Shown here: piece by piece, positions 1 through 8,039 of the stretch
Position numbering within the stretch: the first letter of the stretch is position 1
How the letters are laid out: every line of letters starts with the position of its first letter
Assembly: GCA_947302185.1 (NCBI GenBank)
Contig: CAMYVI010000033.1
Span: 1-14,656, forward strand
Reading direction: 5' to 3'
DNA from: an uncultured Lachnospiraceae bacterium
Lineage (GTDB): Bacteria; Bacillota_A; Clostridia; Lachnospirales; Lachnospiraceae
Length of the DNA stretch: 14,656 nt
The notes under the pieces: model-generated
Seen by the model: the letters and a program-made list of their open reading frames with translations, nothing else
Told to the model about the DNA's origin: nothing
Databases searched by the model: none
Program-made: the position numbers and the translations under genes

Positions 1-2154
1 CACAAATGCAGGAGCAGGCGGCTGATCCTTCAGTCTCGCAAGGGTATCTGTGAGGAGAGATAGTCCGTTTGCGGGACGCTCGATATTATCGATGAGATAG
101 GCTGACTCAGTCTGCACATCAAGATCCGGAAACAATTGCCGGACCGTCGATATCAGATACGACGGTCTCATCACTTCTCCCCTTGAATTGGATGCCGAAT
201 AGGACAAAATCAGTTTATGTGAAGGTTTAGTGAGAGCCAGATATATATAAAATCTTCCGATTGCGATATTTTCCCGCGGAGTCGGTTTCAAACGAATATT
301 TCGCGCACGAAGCTGTTCTCTCTCAATCTCGGTCAGAATCCCGCCTGCACTCTCGATTTTAGGAACCATGCCCTCATTAACTCCGATAAAGAACAACACC
401 TTGATGTCAGAAAGCCGGCTGCGTTCCATGTCTCCGACCATGACCTGATCGGTACCGGGAGGGATGATGCCTATCTTCTCCTCGGCGAATCCGGCCTCGA
501 GAACCGCACGATAATCGCGCATTGATATTCTCTCATCTCCCAGGAATTGCACCAACTTGTCCAAAACCCCCATCACACGTGCATATATCTGCTTGTACTC
601 CCGTGTCAGATCCTGACGGCCGGCTTCTGCGAACCGCTCTGCATCAGCAGCGAGCCTTTCCTCACAGCCGCTGCGCTGACAGAACTCAAAAAGTGCAGCT
701 GTTTTGTCTCTGACAGTACTGCCTCTGCGGGCAAATGCATCCGCCATCGGATCGAGCAGTTCACATACATTTTTGCGGATCTCGTTGAGTTCCGGAATGT
801 ATTCCGGATTTTCGTTGCGAGAGTGGCTGACCCACTTTTCTCGCCATCTGCGTTTGCCGCGGATACCGAGTGCCAGCACATGGTTCTCAAGACGGTCAAT
901 ATCCGCAGTTTTAATGCCCGACATGCCGCTCTTCAGCATGCGGAATACACTGTCATAAGAGTAATCTTCCGCACACGCCTCGACTGCGGCGCGGACATAT
1001 TCGACGAACGGATTATGAAGCAGAGATCGTTTTGTGTCCAGGAAATACGGTATATTGACCTCGCCGAAGACCTGCCTCACATAATCATCATAAGTTGCCA
1101 AATCTCCGGAGATGATGGCGAAATCCTTATATCGAAGTCCGCCTTCACGGACCATGCAGGCTATACAATGGGCTGCATGCTGTACTTCCGCGAGCGGATT
1201 GCGGGCAGCAAAGATCGAAACATCAGTTGAATATGATGCGCCTGTTCTCCAACTCATGCGGCTGCGTCGGAACAGATTCTGCTCCAGGAAATTAAGAGAT
1301 GGCGATGCTGCAAAACGGCTGTTATCGGATGCAGCTACAGATATGACAGGCTCGACGGTAACATGCGTCTTACGGGCAATGGCAGACAGAGCATTTGTCA
1401 TCTCATGGCTCATTGAAAAGAGATCGCCGGGGCGATACTTGCCGAAAGCGTATTCCGATGGATCCATAGTGACTGTGACATACATGTCACGACAGACAGT
1501 CATAAGCTTTTCAATGAGCTTCAGCTGTACGGGTGTAAATCCGGTGAATCCGTCAAAAACAAGTATTGAGTCCCGGAGTATCTCTGACTTGTCTGCTACA
1601 TCAGCAAGGACATCGGGTACTTCTTCTGCTGTCATGAATCTCTGCTTAAGATATGCGTCAAAAGCACAGTAAACAACGCTAATGTCATGCAGCTTGCGAT
1701 CGAGCAGAGATGTGCCGGGCTGCTGTTCAAAGCCGCTATATAGTTTCTCTGCGTGGACATCATATAGTAACAACTCGGAGATAATGGATTTCATCTCCGC
1801 TATGTTGCCGGGCTTTGCGAGATTAGCTCCCAAAACAGACATGTCTTTCTTATGATCCAGAGCAATTTTCTGCAGCACAAAACTCTTTCCGATTTCTTCC
1901 AGTAGCTGCTTCCTCTCGCCGACTTCTGCAAAAACGCGTAAAGCGAGGCGTGCGAATGAAAGCACGTCTATATTCAGGATACCGTGCCTCGGGTGCAGAC
2001 GCACAAGTTCCTTCTGGGTCTGCATATTATACTGCTCAGGAACGATGACGAAAAAGCGGTCGGTCGGATGTTCCATTGACTGCCTGATGATCTTAGTGTA
2101 GATATAGTGACTTTTACCGGAGCCGCTGCTGCCGGTGTAAATGTGTAGGGACAT
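1..2154 (-). CDS. addB: AddB subunit of AddAB helicase-nuclease, 3' end outside window
   Basis: AddAB, the Gram-positive counterpart of RecBCD, processes double-strand DNA ends and loads RecA. I translated 718 codons from the ATG at 2154 with no stop. The frame is still open at base 1, so the C-terminal part is missing (AddB is usually about 1,100-1,200 residues). The start MSLHIYTGSSGSGKSHY carries a P-loop, GSSGSGKS, at residues 8-15. A helicase-like block ending in LFFIGVNEGMVPK near residue 620 is typical of AddB. Its C-terminal nuclease domain and most iron-sulfur cysteines would lie beyond the window. The start is supported by GAGG at 2160-2163, five bases before ATG. It lies 124 nt downstream of rmuC with no convincing terminator between, so it may share the rmuC transcript. 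Plus-strand ORFs over this gene are shadows. Confidence 0.9.
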   Translation of the reverse strand, partial: MSLHIYTGSSGSGKSHYIYTKIIRQSMEHPTDRFFVIVPEQYNMQTQKELVRLHPRHGILNIDVLSFARLALRVFAEVGERKQLLEEIGKSFVLQKIALDHKKDMSVLGANLAKPGNIAEMKSIISELLLYDVHAEKLYSGFEQQPGTSLLDRKLHDISVVYCAFDAYLKQRFMTAEEVPDVLADVADKSEILRDSILVFDGFTGFTPVQLKLIEKLMTVCRDMYVTVTMDPSEYAFGKYRPGDLFSMSHEMTNALSAIARKTHVTVEPVISVAASDNSRFAASPSLNFLEQNLFRRSRMSWRTGASYSTDVSIFAARNPLAEVQHAAHCIACMVREGGLRYKDFAIISGDLATYDDYVRQVFGEVNIPYFLDTKRSLLHNPFVEYVRAAVEACAEDYSYDSVFRMLKSGMSGIKTADIDRLENHVLALGIRGKRRWREKWVSHSRNENPEYIPELNEIRKNVCELLDPMADAFARRGSTVRDKTAALFEFCQRSGCEERLAADAERFAEAGRQDLTREYKQIYARVMGVLDKLVQFLGDERISMRDYRAVLEAGFAEEKIGIIPPGTDQVMVGDMERSRLSDIKVLFFIGVNEGMVPKIESAGGILTEIEREQLRARNIRLKPTPRENIAIGRFYIYLALTKPSHKLILSYSASNSRGEVMRPSYLISTVRQLFPDLDVQTESAYLIDNIERPANGLSLLTDTLARLKDQPPAPAFV

Positions 2155-2278
2155 GGTTACCTCGAAATTATACCATTCAATTGTATGCTCATTTTATGAT
2201 GACACGTAGAGCATAGTATTTCAAGTTTCTCTATCCTTTAACTTTCTTCAATACAGGAATACCCTGCAGGGGCGGCAC

Positions 2279-3541
2279 TCATAATTTTTCCTCTATCTTA
2301 AGCAATGCCTCCGCCTCCGGTGCCTCCATCTCCGCGATATTGCGCATCCTCTTCTGGATAATGCGAGTACGATGATGAAGCTGATCGTTGGCAGCCTGTG
2401 CCTCATGAAGCTTCTTCTGTGTGCGTTCCACCTCTTCATCCATACGGGCAAATTGTGCCTTGATTGCCTCAAGCAGCTTCATTACTTCTACCGATTTCTT
2501 AGATAGCGCAATATTTCTGAAACCCGCCTGAAGAGAGTTCAGGATTGCGGTAATCGTTGTCGGTCCGGCAACGATAATCCCCATGGACTGGCATTTTTCC
2601 GTCAGTCCGTCAATACGCAGGACCTCCGCATACAGACCTTCTGTCGGCAGGAACATAACCGCATAGTTAGTAGTATGCGGCGGGTTTAAGTATTTATCCC
2701 TGATTGTTCTCGCCTCAGTAAGAATTCGCTGGCGGAGCTCTGCCGTAACTGCCGCCATCTGTTTAGCATCACCGTTTTCGGATGCATCCACTATTTTATT
2801 GTAGATATCCGACGGAAATTTTGCATCGATGGGCAGATAGACAGTATCCTCCGTGCCGTCCTGCGCCGGGAATCTGATTGCATACTCCACGCGGTCATCA
2901 GAGTTGCGTCGTGTAGCTACATTTGTCTCATATTGACTGCGGGTCATCGTCTGTTCAAGAATTCGTCCGAGCTGAACCTCTCCCCAGACGCCACGTGTCT
3001 TGACATTGGAGAGGGTACGGCTGAGATCGGTCACTCCGTTTGACAGATTCTGAAGTTCGCCGAGAGTCTTATACAGTTGACCGAGCTGGTCGCCGACAGC
3101 CTTGAAGTTCGCATCCAGGCGCTCATTCAGCGTCTTATCAAGTTTCTCATCGACCACTCCCTGTATACGGTCAAGTCTTGCTTCATTCGATGCCTGCAGG
3201 CGGTCCATGGAATCTGACAATGTCGACACAATACTGTCCTTCATATTGATCAGCGTCTCTGTCTGCAGTTTTGACGAGGAGAAAAGTTGCTCACGCTGCT
3301 CCTGCCGACCGTCCCGCAGGCTGCCGGAGATTTCTGCCCTCAGCTGAGTATTGAACTCAGCGTTAGTTTTTGCGGTAGATTCGACTTGCTCGGCAAGACG
3401 AACCAGTTCGTCCTGCAGCTCTTCAAAGTCATCAGAGTTTTGTTTACTATTATTGTCACCGCTCCTTAAAAGCACAAGAGCCAGTAAAACAACTATAGCG
3501 ACAAGCAGCCCCGCCAGGAGCAAAAATTGCCATGTTGTCAT
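2279..3541 (-). CDS. rmuC: DNA recombination protein RmuC
   Basis: RmuC-family proteins are predicted nuclease-like proteins that limit inversions and rearrangements between repeats. The 420-residue product fits the family. It has one N-terminal membrane helix (residues 3-23, TWQFLLLAGLLVAIVVLLAL), a long charged coiled-coil region (about 30-150), then the RmuC core. Core motifs include TRGVWGEVQLGRILEQ, the PIDAKFPSD segment and NYAVMFLPTEGLYAEV, followed by a C-terminal coiled coil. I chose the ATG at 3541 because GGGGAGGA lies six bases upstream. An ATG five codons earlier (3556) overlaps that ribosome binding site and has none of its own. The promoter with LexA-like operators upstream suggests SOS control. 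addB follows on the same strand, making a small DNA-repair cluster. Confidence 0.93.
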   Translation of the reverse strand: MTTWQFLLLAGLLVAIVVLLALVLLRSGDNNSKQNSDDFEELQDELVRLAEQVESTAKTNAEFNTQLRAEISGSLRDGRQEQREQLFSSSKLQTETLINMKDSIVSTLSDSMDRLQASNEARLDRIQGVVDEKLDKTLNERLDANFKAVGDQLGQLYKTLGELQNLSNGVTDLSRTLSNVKTRGVWGEVQLGRILEQTMTRSQYETNVATRRNSDDRVEYAIRFPAQDGTEDTVYLPIDAKFPSDIYNKIVDASENGDAKQMAAVTAELRQRILTEARTIRDKYLNPPHTTNYAVMFLPTEGLYAEVLRIDGLTEKCQSMGIIVAGPTTITAILNSLQAGFRNIALSKKSVEVMKLLEAIKAQFARMDEEVERTQKKLHEAQAANDQLHHRTRIIQKRMRNIAEMEAPEAEALLKIEEKL

Positions 3542-3574
3542 AGATGTCCTCCCCATACAGCAACATAAAAAATC

Positions 3575-3606
3575 GAACGGATATTCTTATTATAGAACAT
3601 CCGTTC
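3575..3606 (-). promoter_or_regulatory. Tandem LexA (SOS) box-like operators on the rmuC promoter
   Basis: Bases 3595-3606 read GAACATCCGTTC, a perfect GAAC-N4-GTTC dyad, the Gram-positive LexA core. Bases 3575-3586 read GAACGGATATTC, the same dyad with one mismatch. Their centres are 20 bp apart, about two helical turns. The perfect box abuts the upstream edge of the -10 inside the spacer. The second starts two bases downstream of the -10 and covers the likely start site. Read on the minus strand, the inner bases of the perfect box are GGAT, fitting the B. subtilis RNRY preference. SOS control is inferred from the match and its position. Confidence 0.72.
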
Positions 3607-3617
3607 AGATTTGTAAA
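3589..3617 (-). promoter_or_regulatory. Sigma-A promoter of rmuC
   Basis: On the minus strand, TTTACA (3612-3617) and TATAAT (3589-3594) are separated by exactly 17 bp. Transcription would start near 3582, about 40 nt before the rmuC ATG. The -35 has one mismatch to TTGACA and the -10 is perfect. One LexA-like box fills part of the spacer and another covers the start-site region. Confidence 0.8.
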
Positions 3618-3706
3618 GTATCCCTGTTTATCAGAAACTTGTTAGTGTGATATTAGATTCCGCTTTTGGCGTTCAGCTGAGAAACCTATTCTACACATAT
3701 TATTTG

Positions 3707-4264
3707 TCAGATACTCCTTCCCTGCAGCTGCCCCAAATAGGAAACTCTTGTAGTATCTTCCATACTAAAGCCCAGCCCCGTCAAAATTTCTTCAATCCTT
3801 CTGAGCGCCTCCGCTCTGCCTTCCTCATCTTCAGCCATGATTTCCAGTTCCAAAAATGAACCCAGCCCTGCTACCTCATCAAGGCATGCATGTATATCAC
3901 CGCGTGACATCATCCATCTCTCCTTAATGACATGTGGAGCTACCTGATGAAATCCGATGGCCTCCAAAATTTTTTTAACGATTTCGCCGTTCCCGACCTC
4001 AGTCTCAAGCTCCTGTCTTGCCATGGAGACCGTGTCGACTTTTGTACCCTTAAATGTGAGTTCCGCCTTTTCGGCACCGGTCGCACGGTCGATAGTCTTC
4101 CGTACGCGGAGAGCCTGACCGCACTGTTTGATTCCATAGACGCCTCCGTCATAGTAAGTATCCGTCTCTTGCAATCTTTTGTTCAGACAAAAACCCTGAC
4201 TGTTAAGCTTGTCTATGATTGTACTTTTATCACTGATCTTTAGTTTTACTTCGACCTCTAACAT
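3707..4264 (-). CDS. CYTH-domain protein, class IV adenylate cyclase (CyaB)/ThTPase-like
   Basis: CYTH proteins form a beta-barrel tunnel that binds triphosphates with metal ions; members include class IV adenylate cyclases, thiamine triphosphatases and inorganic triphosphatases. The 185-residue protein shows the defining ExExK motif at once (E3, E5, K7 in LEVEVKLK). It also has the basic RVRK cluster (53-56), a K/R pair at KERW (114-117), LDEVAGLGSFLELE with acidic metal ligands (129-141), and the closing SYLG near 175. The start at 4264 has AAGGTG five to six bases upstream. It has its own promoter and is not tightly linked to rmuC. The sequence cannot tell cyclase from phosphatase; the VSYLGQL ending is closer to the CyaB subgroup. 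No symbol is given for that reason. Confidence 0.85.
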   Translation of the reverse strand: MLEVEVKLKISDKSTIIDKLNSQGFCLNKRLQETDTYYDGGVYGIKQCGQALRVRKTIDRATGAEKAELTFKGTKVDTVSMARQELETEVGNGEIVKKILEAIGFHQVAPHVIKERWMMSRGDIHACLDEVAGLGSFLELEIMAEDEEGRAEALRRIEEILTGLGFSMEDTTRVSYLGQLQGRSI

Positions 4265-4345
4265 GGTTCACCTTTCAATATACCGATAAACATAGCTATC
4301 TCTGATTTCCGCAATTGTCCGCCATGACTTACTGCCACACTAAAC

Positions 4346-4374
4346 ACTATACAAAATCAGCCCCATCTTCTCAA
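4346..4374 (-). promoter_or_regulatory. Sigma-A promoter of the CYTH gene
   Basis: TTGAGA (4369-4374) and TATAGT (4346-4351) on the minus strand are 17 bp apart, each one mismatch from consensus. The start would be near 4339, giving a leader of about 75 nt in which I see no strong hairpin. Confidence 0.7.
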
Positions 4375-4471
4375 CCCGTTTTCATATCGATCCAATCAGT
4401 AAGTCTCCGATTTGTTTTCTCATCGTATATTCATCGTTTAAATATGAATAATTCATTTATCAATGTCTTTT

Positions 4472-4517
4472 TGTAAAATATACTTGACATTTAACCCATA
4501 ATAGTTTACATTATAAT
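4472..4517 (+). promoter_or_regulatory. Probable promoter/operator of the membrane protein-XRE pair
   Basis: A perfect TTGACA lies at 4484-4489. At 17 bp follows TACATT (4507-4512); a perfect TATAAT at 4512-4517 sits 22 bp away, too far for ordinary sigma-A spacing. TGTAAA (4472-4477) and TTTACA (4505-4510) form an inverted pair bracketing the -35, a possible regulator site. The surrounding 4441-4500 is very AT-rich (12 G/C in 60). Which -10 is used cannot be decided by eye. Confidence 0.5.
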
Positions 4518-4564
4518 CACAGCAACGCATTTATTTACACCCTTATATCACGGAGGTATTCATT

Positions 4565-5080
4565 ATGTCCGGCAGTTTTTATATAGCATTATTCGCAGTT
4601 CTCTTTTTAGCTATCGCAGTCTGGTCCGCAATGAGGCAAGCAGGGAAAAAGCAGCACTACGACGAAATGCAGCTTAAGATCCGCGCTGACGGATACAGGC
4701 TCGGCTACTTCGTTACAATAGCGCTCCTGCTCGTACTGCTTCCGGTTCTCGATTCAGACCTCATTCAATTCATCTCCCCGTCATTTGCGGTCTATGTCGT
4801 CATGATGGTCGGAATTGTGTCCTCTGTAGTATACTGCATTTTCAAAGGAGCCTTCTTCCAAATCGGTCAGAACGGAACTTATTACATTGTATTCTGTGCA
4901 TTTATCGGACTTTTAAATACCGGCATGGGCATCCTTCGGATCGCGGACGGATCACTCTATGAAAATGGAGTAATCACTTTTGCGAGCGGGGCAAGCTTCA
5001 TATGCGGTCTCAGTTTTGTAATAGTCCTCGCTGCTCTGGTCATTAAAAAGATCAGTATGGGAAGTGAGGTGAGTGAATGA
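4565..5080 (+). CDS. Small multi-pass membrane protein of unknown function
   Basis: The 171-residue product has about five hydrophobic segments: residues 5-23, 47-66, 72-93, 106-124 and 137-160. Between the first and second lies a polar, probably cytosolic stretch (26-45), HYDEMQLKIRADGYRLGY. This resembles the DExQ...R..GY motif I recall from small membrane proteins encoded next to XRE regulators in Bacillota, but I cannot name the family. GGAGGT at 4552-4557, seven bases before ATG, fixes the start. Its stop overlaps the start of the next gene (ATGA at 5077-5080), so the two are translationally coupled and probably work together. The pair is plus-strand between minus-strand neighbours. Function is unknown; transport or signal sensing would be a guess. 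Confidence 0.8.
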   Translation: MSGSFYIALFAVLFLAIAVWSAMRQAGKKQHYDEMQLKIRADGYRLGYFVTIALLLVLLPVLDSDLIQFISPSFAVYVVMMVGIVSSVVYCIFKGAFFQIGQNGTYYIVFCAFIGLLNTGMGILRIADGSLYENGVITFASGASFICGLSFVIVLAALVIKKISMGSEVSE

Positions 5081-5271
5081 AAAATCTCAAAATGAAATCC
5101 GCACGCGCTGCTAAGGATCTCTCTCAGGAGCAGCTTGCCAAGATGTGCGATGTTTCAAGGCAGACGATCAGCGCGATAGAAAAGGGAGATTATAATCCGA
5201 CGATAAATCTCTGCATTGCAATCTGCAAAGCTCTCGGCAAGACTCTGGATGAGTTGTTCTGGGATGAATAG
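5077..5271 (+). CDS. XRE/Cro-family DNA-binding regulator
   Basis: This 64-residue protein is almost only a helix-turn-helix domain. SQEQLAKMCDVSRQTISAIE (16-35) gives the two HTH helices, followed by the family-typical KGDYNPTINLCIAICKALG and a short end, LDELFWDE. It matches the very small XRE regulators that accompany membrane proteins in Bacillota. GAGGTG (5066-5071) lies five bases before ATG inside the upstream gene, and the start overlaps that gene's stop (ATGA). It probably binds the upstream promoter region and autoregulates the pair; this is inference from layout. No ligand-binding domain is present, so any signal would have to come through the partner or another protein. Confidence 0.9.
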   Translation: MKNLKMKSARAAKDLSQEQLAKMCDVSRQTISAIEKGDYNPTINLCIAICKALGKTLDELFWDE

Positions 5272-5286
5272 TATTTCTTACTATTC
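5266..5286 (+). terminator. Hairpin over the stop codon of the XRE gene (weak terminator candidate)
   Basis: GAATAGTA (5266-5273) and TACTATTC (5279-5286) form a perfect 8-bp stem with a five-base loop. It overlaps the TAG stop. There is no T-run afterwards and the stem is AT-rich, so it may protect the 3' end or assist termination rather than act as a full intrinsic terminator. Confidence 0.35.
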
Positions 5287-5350
5287 AATAATCTGTCAGA
5301 AGAGTATTCCGCATCGAAAGAATGACATCAGAGTGATAACTGAATAAACT

Positions 5351-5402
5351 TAAAGCAAAAAGGATGCTTCCTCTCAGATAATATCCGATTGGAAACATCC
5401 TT
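5351..5402 (-). terminator. Intrinsic terminator of asnS, possibly bidirectional
   Basis: AAGGATGCTTCC (5360-5371) pairs with GGAAACATCCTT (5391-5402), 12 positions with one mismatch or wobble, loop 19 nt. On the minus strand it is followed by TTTTTGCTTT (5351-5360), as expected for termination of asnS from the right. On the plus strand a T-rich stretch also follows, so it may end the XRE transcript too. It lies about 105 nt past the asnS stop. The remaining bases 5403-5507 hold nothing I can name. Confidence 0.7.
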
Positions 5403-5507
5403 ATTTAATCTTCATCTTTCTTCATTAACAAAACAATGTCAGGATATCTTCTCGAAGCGTCTCAAGTCACCGACAGTCGAGATTTCTCCCCTGTTAATAA
5501 CATCGCC

Positions 5508-6902
5508 TCACTGCTCGCAGTTCTTCACCGTTCTCGGATACGGCAGAACGTCTCTGATATTGGCCATACCCGTCAGATACATAACGCAGCGCTCAAATCC
5601 GAGTCCGAATCCGGAATGTCTCACGGTTCCGTACTTGCGGAGGTCAAGGTAAAATCTGTACTGGTCAAGATCCATATCCAGTTCTTTCATGCGGCCGATG
5701 AGTTTGTCATAATCTTCCTCACGCTGAGAACCGCCGATGATCTCTCCGATGCCGGGTACGAGGCAATCCATTGCAGCGACAGTCTTTCCGTCAGGATTCT
5801 GTTTCATATAAAAGGCCTTGATATCCTTTGGATAGTCCGTGACGAATACAGGTCTCTTGAAAACTTCCTCGGTCAGATAGCGCTCATGCTCGGTCTGAAG
5901 GTCAACGCCCCATTTGACCGGATAATCGAACTTCCTGCCGGATTTCAATAGAATGTCGATGGCTTCTGTATATGTCACGTGACCGAACTCGGCACTCGCT
6001 ACGCCTTTAAGGCGATCGATAAGACCCTTGTCTATGAACTGGTTGAAAAATGCCATCTCCTCAGGTGCATTCTCAAGCACATAATTGATGATGTACTTGA
6101 TCATATCCTCAGCGACTTTCATGTTGTCATCAAGATCCGCAAACGCCATCTCCGGTTCAATCATCCAGAACTCGGCGGCATGGCGCGCCGTATTGGAATT
6201 CTCAGCACGGAATGTCGGTCCGAATGTATAGACGTTGCGGAATGTCATGGCAAACGGCTCCACGTTCAGCTGACCGGAAACCGTCAGGTTGGTCATCTTG
6301 CCGAAAAAGTCCTTAGTGTAATCGATCCGGCCATCCTCAGTCATCGGAAGCTTGTCGAGCGGCAGAGTCGTCACCTGGAACATCTCGCCAGCACCTTCAG
6401 CGTCCGAAGCCGTAATGATCGGAGTATGCACATATACGAAGTCGCGCTCCATAAAGAATTTGTGGATCGCGTATGCAATCAGGGAGCGCACACGGAAGAC
6501 AGCCTGGAATGTGTTCGTGCGCGGGCGAAGATGCGGCATCGTACGAAGATAATCAAGTGTGTGACGCTTCTTTTGCATCGGATAATCAGGCGTGGACAGG
6601 CCTTCAATTTCAACCGTGTCTGCCTGGATTTCGAACGGCTGCTTTGCCTGCGGTGTGGCAACCAATGTGCCGGTAACGATAACTGCAGAACCTACATTCA
6701 GCTTGCTGATTTCAGCAAAATTGTCCATCTTGTCGTGGAAGACGATCTGCAGCGTGTTGTAGAAGGAGCCGTCGCTGAGGACCATGAAGCCAAATGCCTT
6801 GGATCCGCGGATCGAACGCACCCAGCCGCCTACCCTGACGGTGGTATCAATGTACTTATCGGTTTCTTTGAATAACTCTCTGACTGTAACTAGCTTTTCC
6901 AT
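5508..6902 (-). CDS. asnS: Asparaginyl-tRNA synthetase
   Basis: This class IIb aminoacyl-tRNA synthetase charges tRNA-Asn in the cytosol. An N-terminal OB-fold anticodon-binding domain (about 5-100, VTVRELF...[18 protein letters not shown]) is followed by the catalytic core. Core motifs are motif 2 at [20 protein letters not shown] (about 227-247), the [17 protein letters not shown] block (379-395), and motif 3 at [15 protein letters not shown] (about 431-445). [11 protein letters not shown] favours Asn over Asp specificity. The 464-residue length is normal. I start at the ATG at 6902 because GGAGA (6909-6913) lies six bases upstream; the ATG at 6908 abuts that site. The end, [11 protein letters not shown] in spirit of the usual PRTPGN tail, is somewhat divergent. 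It is a single-gene unit with its own promoter and terminator, and there is no T-box before it. Confidence 0.96.
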   Translation of the reverse strand: MEKLVTVRELFKETDKYIDTTVRVGGWVRSIRGSKAFGFMVLSDGSFYNTLQIVFHDKMDNFAEISKLNVGSAVIVTGTLVATPQAKQPFEIQADTVEIEGLSTPDYPMQKKRHTLDYLRTMPHLRPRTNTFQAVFRVRSLIAYAIHKFFMERDFVYVHTPIITASDAEGAGEMFQVTTLPLDKLPMTEDGRIDYTKDFFGKMTNLTVSGQLNVEPFAMTFRNVYTFGPTFRAENSNTARHAAEFWMIEPEMAFADLDDNMKVAEDMIKYIINYVLENAPEEMAFFNQFIDKGLIDRLKGVASAEFGHVTYTEAIDILLKSGRKFDYPVKWGVDLQTEHERYLTEEVFKRPVFVTDYPKDIKAFYMKQNPDGKTVAAMDCLVPGIGEIIGGSQREEDYDKLIGRMKELDMDLDQYRFYLDLRKYGTVRHSGFGLGFERCVMYLTGMANIRDVLPYPRTVKNCEQ

Positions 6903-6992
6903 TTTCATTCTCCAGTGTGCCGCAAAGGGCGGAATTATTATGTATTGCGGGTCTCCGCTATGACACCTTTCATCAAGGTGTGCTATCCGTAG

Positions 6993-7021
6993 ATTTTAGA
7001 CCATTCCGGCGGAAAATGCAA
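6993..7021 (-). promoter_or_regulatory. Probable sigma-A promoter of asnS
   Basis: TTGCAT (7016-7021) and TAAAAT (6993-6998) on the minus strand are 17 bp apart; the -10 is one mismatch from consensus and the -35 is weak (three of six). The leader of about 80 nt contains a perfect 7-bp hairpin, ACACCTT (6963-6969)/AAGGTGT (6975-6981), not followed by a T-run. No terminator is seen between the HAD stop and this site, so read-through is also possible. Confidence 0.5.
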
Positions 7022-7089
7022 CCTTCGCTCTCGTCTTGTCCCATATCCGAACAATTACGCGAAACGTGCACACTGAGAACGGCTATAAA

Positions 7090-7890
7090 TCAAAGCAGAC
7101 TTTTCAGCACCTTGAGTACACCGTCCTCCTTATAAGATGCGGCAACGATGTCAGCCTCATGCCGGACTTCCGACCTTGCATTCGCGACTGTGTAACTCGT
7201 ACCTGTCTCATCAAATGCCGTCAGATCATTCATATTATCCCCAAAATAAATCGTCTCTTCTTTCTCGATTCCCAAATATTCCTGAAGAAGGGCATATGCC
7301 TCTCCCTTTCCTGCATTCATGGCGCAGATGTCGACCCAATTTGCTCCGGAACATACTATTTTGAACTTATCCGCCCAATGGGATTTGAGGAGCCACTCGC
7401 AGTTTTTCTCTGCATCCTCCGGATGATACAGGGAAAACTTAAGCACTCCGTCTTTGCTCATATAATCGAGACTGTACAGGTCTTTGACCGCATACTTGTA
7501 CGAATCTCTCAGATAAACGTACGGATTCTTATCGGTTCCGCATTCCGTGTATGTACAGTCAGCTTTTGCGACCGTAATGGACATATCGGTCTCACGGCGA
7601 ATATCCGAAATCAGAGGATGAATGTATTTTTCTTCAATTGCCCACTGGAACAAAATCTCTTTACTGGTTCTCAGAAGGCCGCCGTTCTCAGCGATAAAAT
7701 AAATGTCGTTTGCAACAGGTTTGAAGAGCTCAAGGATACTCTTATACTGTCTGCCGCTGCATGCACAGAAGCGAATGCCCTTTGCCTTGAGGGCTCGGAT
7801 CACATCGAAATATTCCGGATTGATGTGGTGTGAGCTTTCCCTTACCAGGGTACCGTCAATATCACTCGCAATCATTCTGATCATAATCAT
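7090..7890 (-). CDS. Cof-type HAD-IIB family phosphatase
   Basis: HAD-superfamily hydrolases of the Cof/type IIB group dephosphorylate small metabolites such as sugar phosphates or cofactor intermediates. All four motifs are visible (residues from the chosen start): nucleophile DIDGT (10-14), the CSGRQ serine (45), the lysine in NAGKGEA (195), and the GDNMND acidic pair (217-222). The long insert between motifs II and III is the IIB cap that sets substrate choice. Length is about 266. Four ATGs crowd the start (7896, 7890, 7884, 7875). AAGGA at 7895-7899 is best placed for 7890, but 7884, giving MIRMIASDIDGT, is also reasonable. The substrate cannot be told. The gene has its own promoter and lies downstream of the unusual AT-rich transcription unit. 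Confidence 0.9.
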   Translation of the reverse strand: MIMIRMIASDIDGTLVRESSHHINPEYFDVIRALKAKGIRFCACSGRQYKSILELFKPVANDIYFIAENGGLLRTSKEILFQWAIEEKYIHPLISDIRRETDMSITVAKADCTYTECGTDKNPYVYLRDSYKYAVKDLYSLDYMSKDGVLKFSLYHPEDAEKNCEWLLKSHWADKFKIVCSGANWVDICAMNAGKGEAYALLQEYLGIEKEETIYFGDNMNDLTAFDETGTSYTVANARSEVRHEADIVAASYKEDGVLKVLKSLL

Positions 7891-7954
7891 TTCCATCCTT
7901 TTTTATATTTGGTTCCTGTCTCGACCTGATGAATCACATTCATACCTTCTTTCT

Positions 7955-7983
7955 ATTTTACGGTACAAAAATAAATCAGGCAA
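7955..7983 (-). promoter_or_regulatory. Sigma-A promoter of the HAD gene
   Basis: TTGCCT (7978-7983) and TAAAAT (7955-7960) on the minus strand are 17 bp apart (four of six and five of six matches). A start near 7948 gives a leader of about 58 nt. It sits downstream of the terminator at 8040-8098, so the HAD gene need not depend on the upstream transcript. Confidence 0.6.
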
Positions 7984-8039
7984 TATCTATGATACGCCTG
8001 TCTCCGGATAAAATCTATTTTGTTAATGACAGATATAAA

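Noticed and set aside
547..1672. Plus-strand open frames of 227 and 186 codons (547-1230, 1112-1672)
   Set aside because: They lie opposite addB, whose minus-strand frame is open for 718 codons with a P-loop and ribosome site. The plus-strand products have no recognisable family or ribosome site.
2167..2175. Extended -10 (TGGTATAAT) just before addB
   Set aside because: The expected start would fall within the addB ribosome site and leave a leader of about six bases; there is no -35 at proper spacing.
5979..6875. Plus-strand open frame of 298 codons
   Set aside because: It is antisense to asnS, which shows complete synthetase motifs. The plus product is rich in His, Arg and Cys and has no ribosome site; it is a shadow.
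6909..7089. T-box riboswitch before asnS
   Set aside because: The region is too short and lacks the conserved T-box sequence and a T-tailed terminator.
7036..7833. Plus-strand open frame of 265 codons
   Set aside because: It is antisense to the HAD gene with all four HAD motifs; no ribosome site or recognisable domain.
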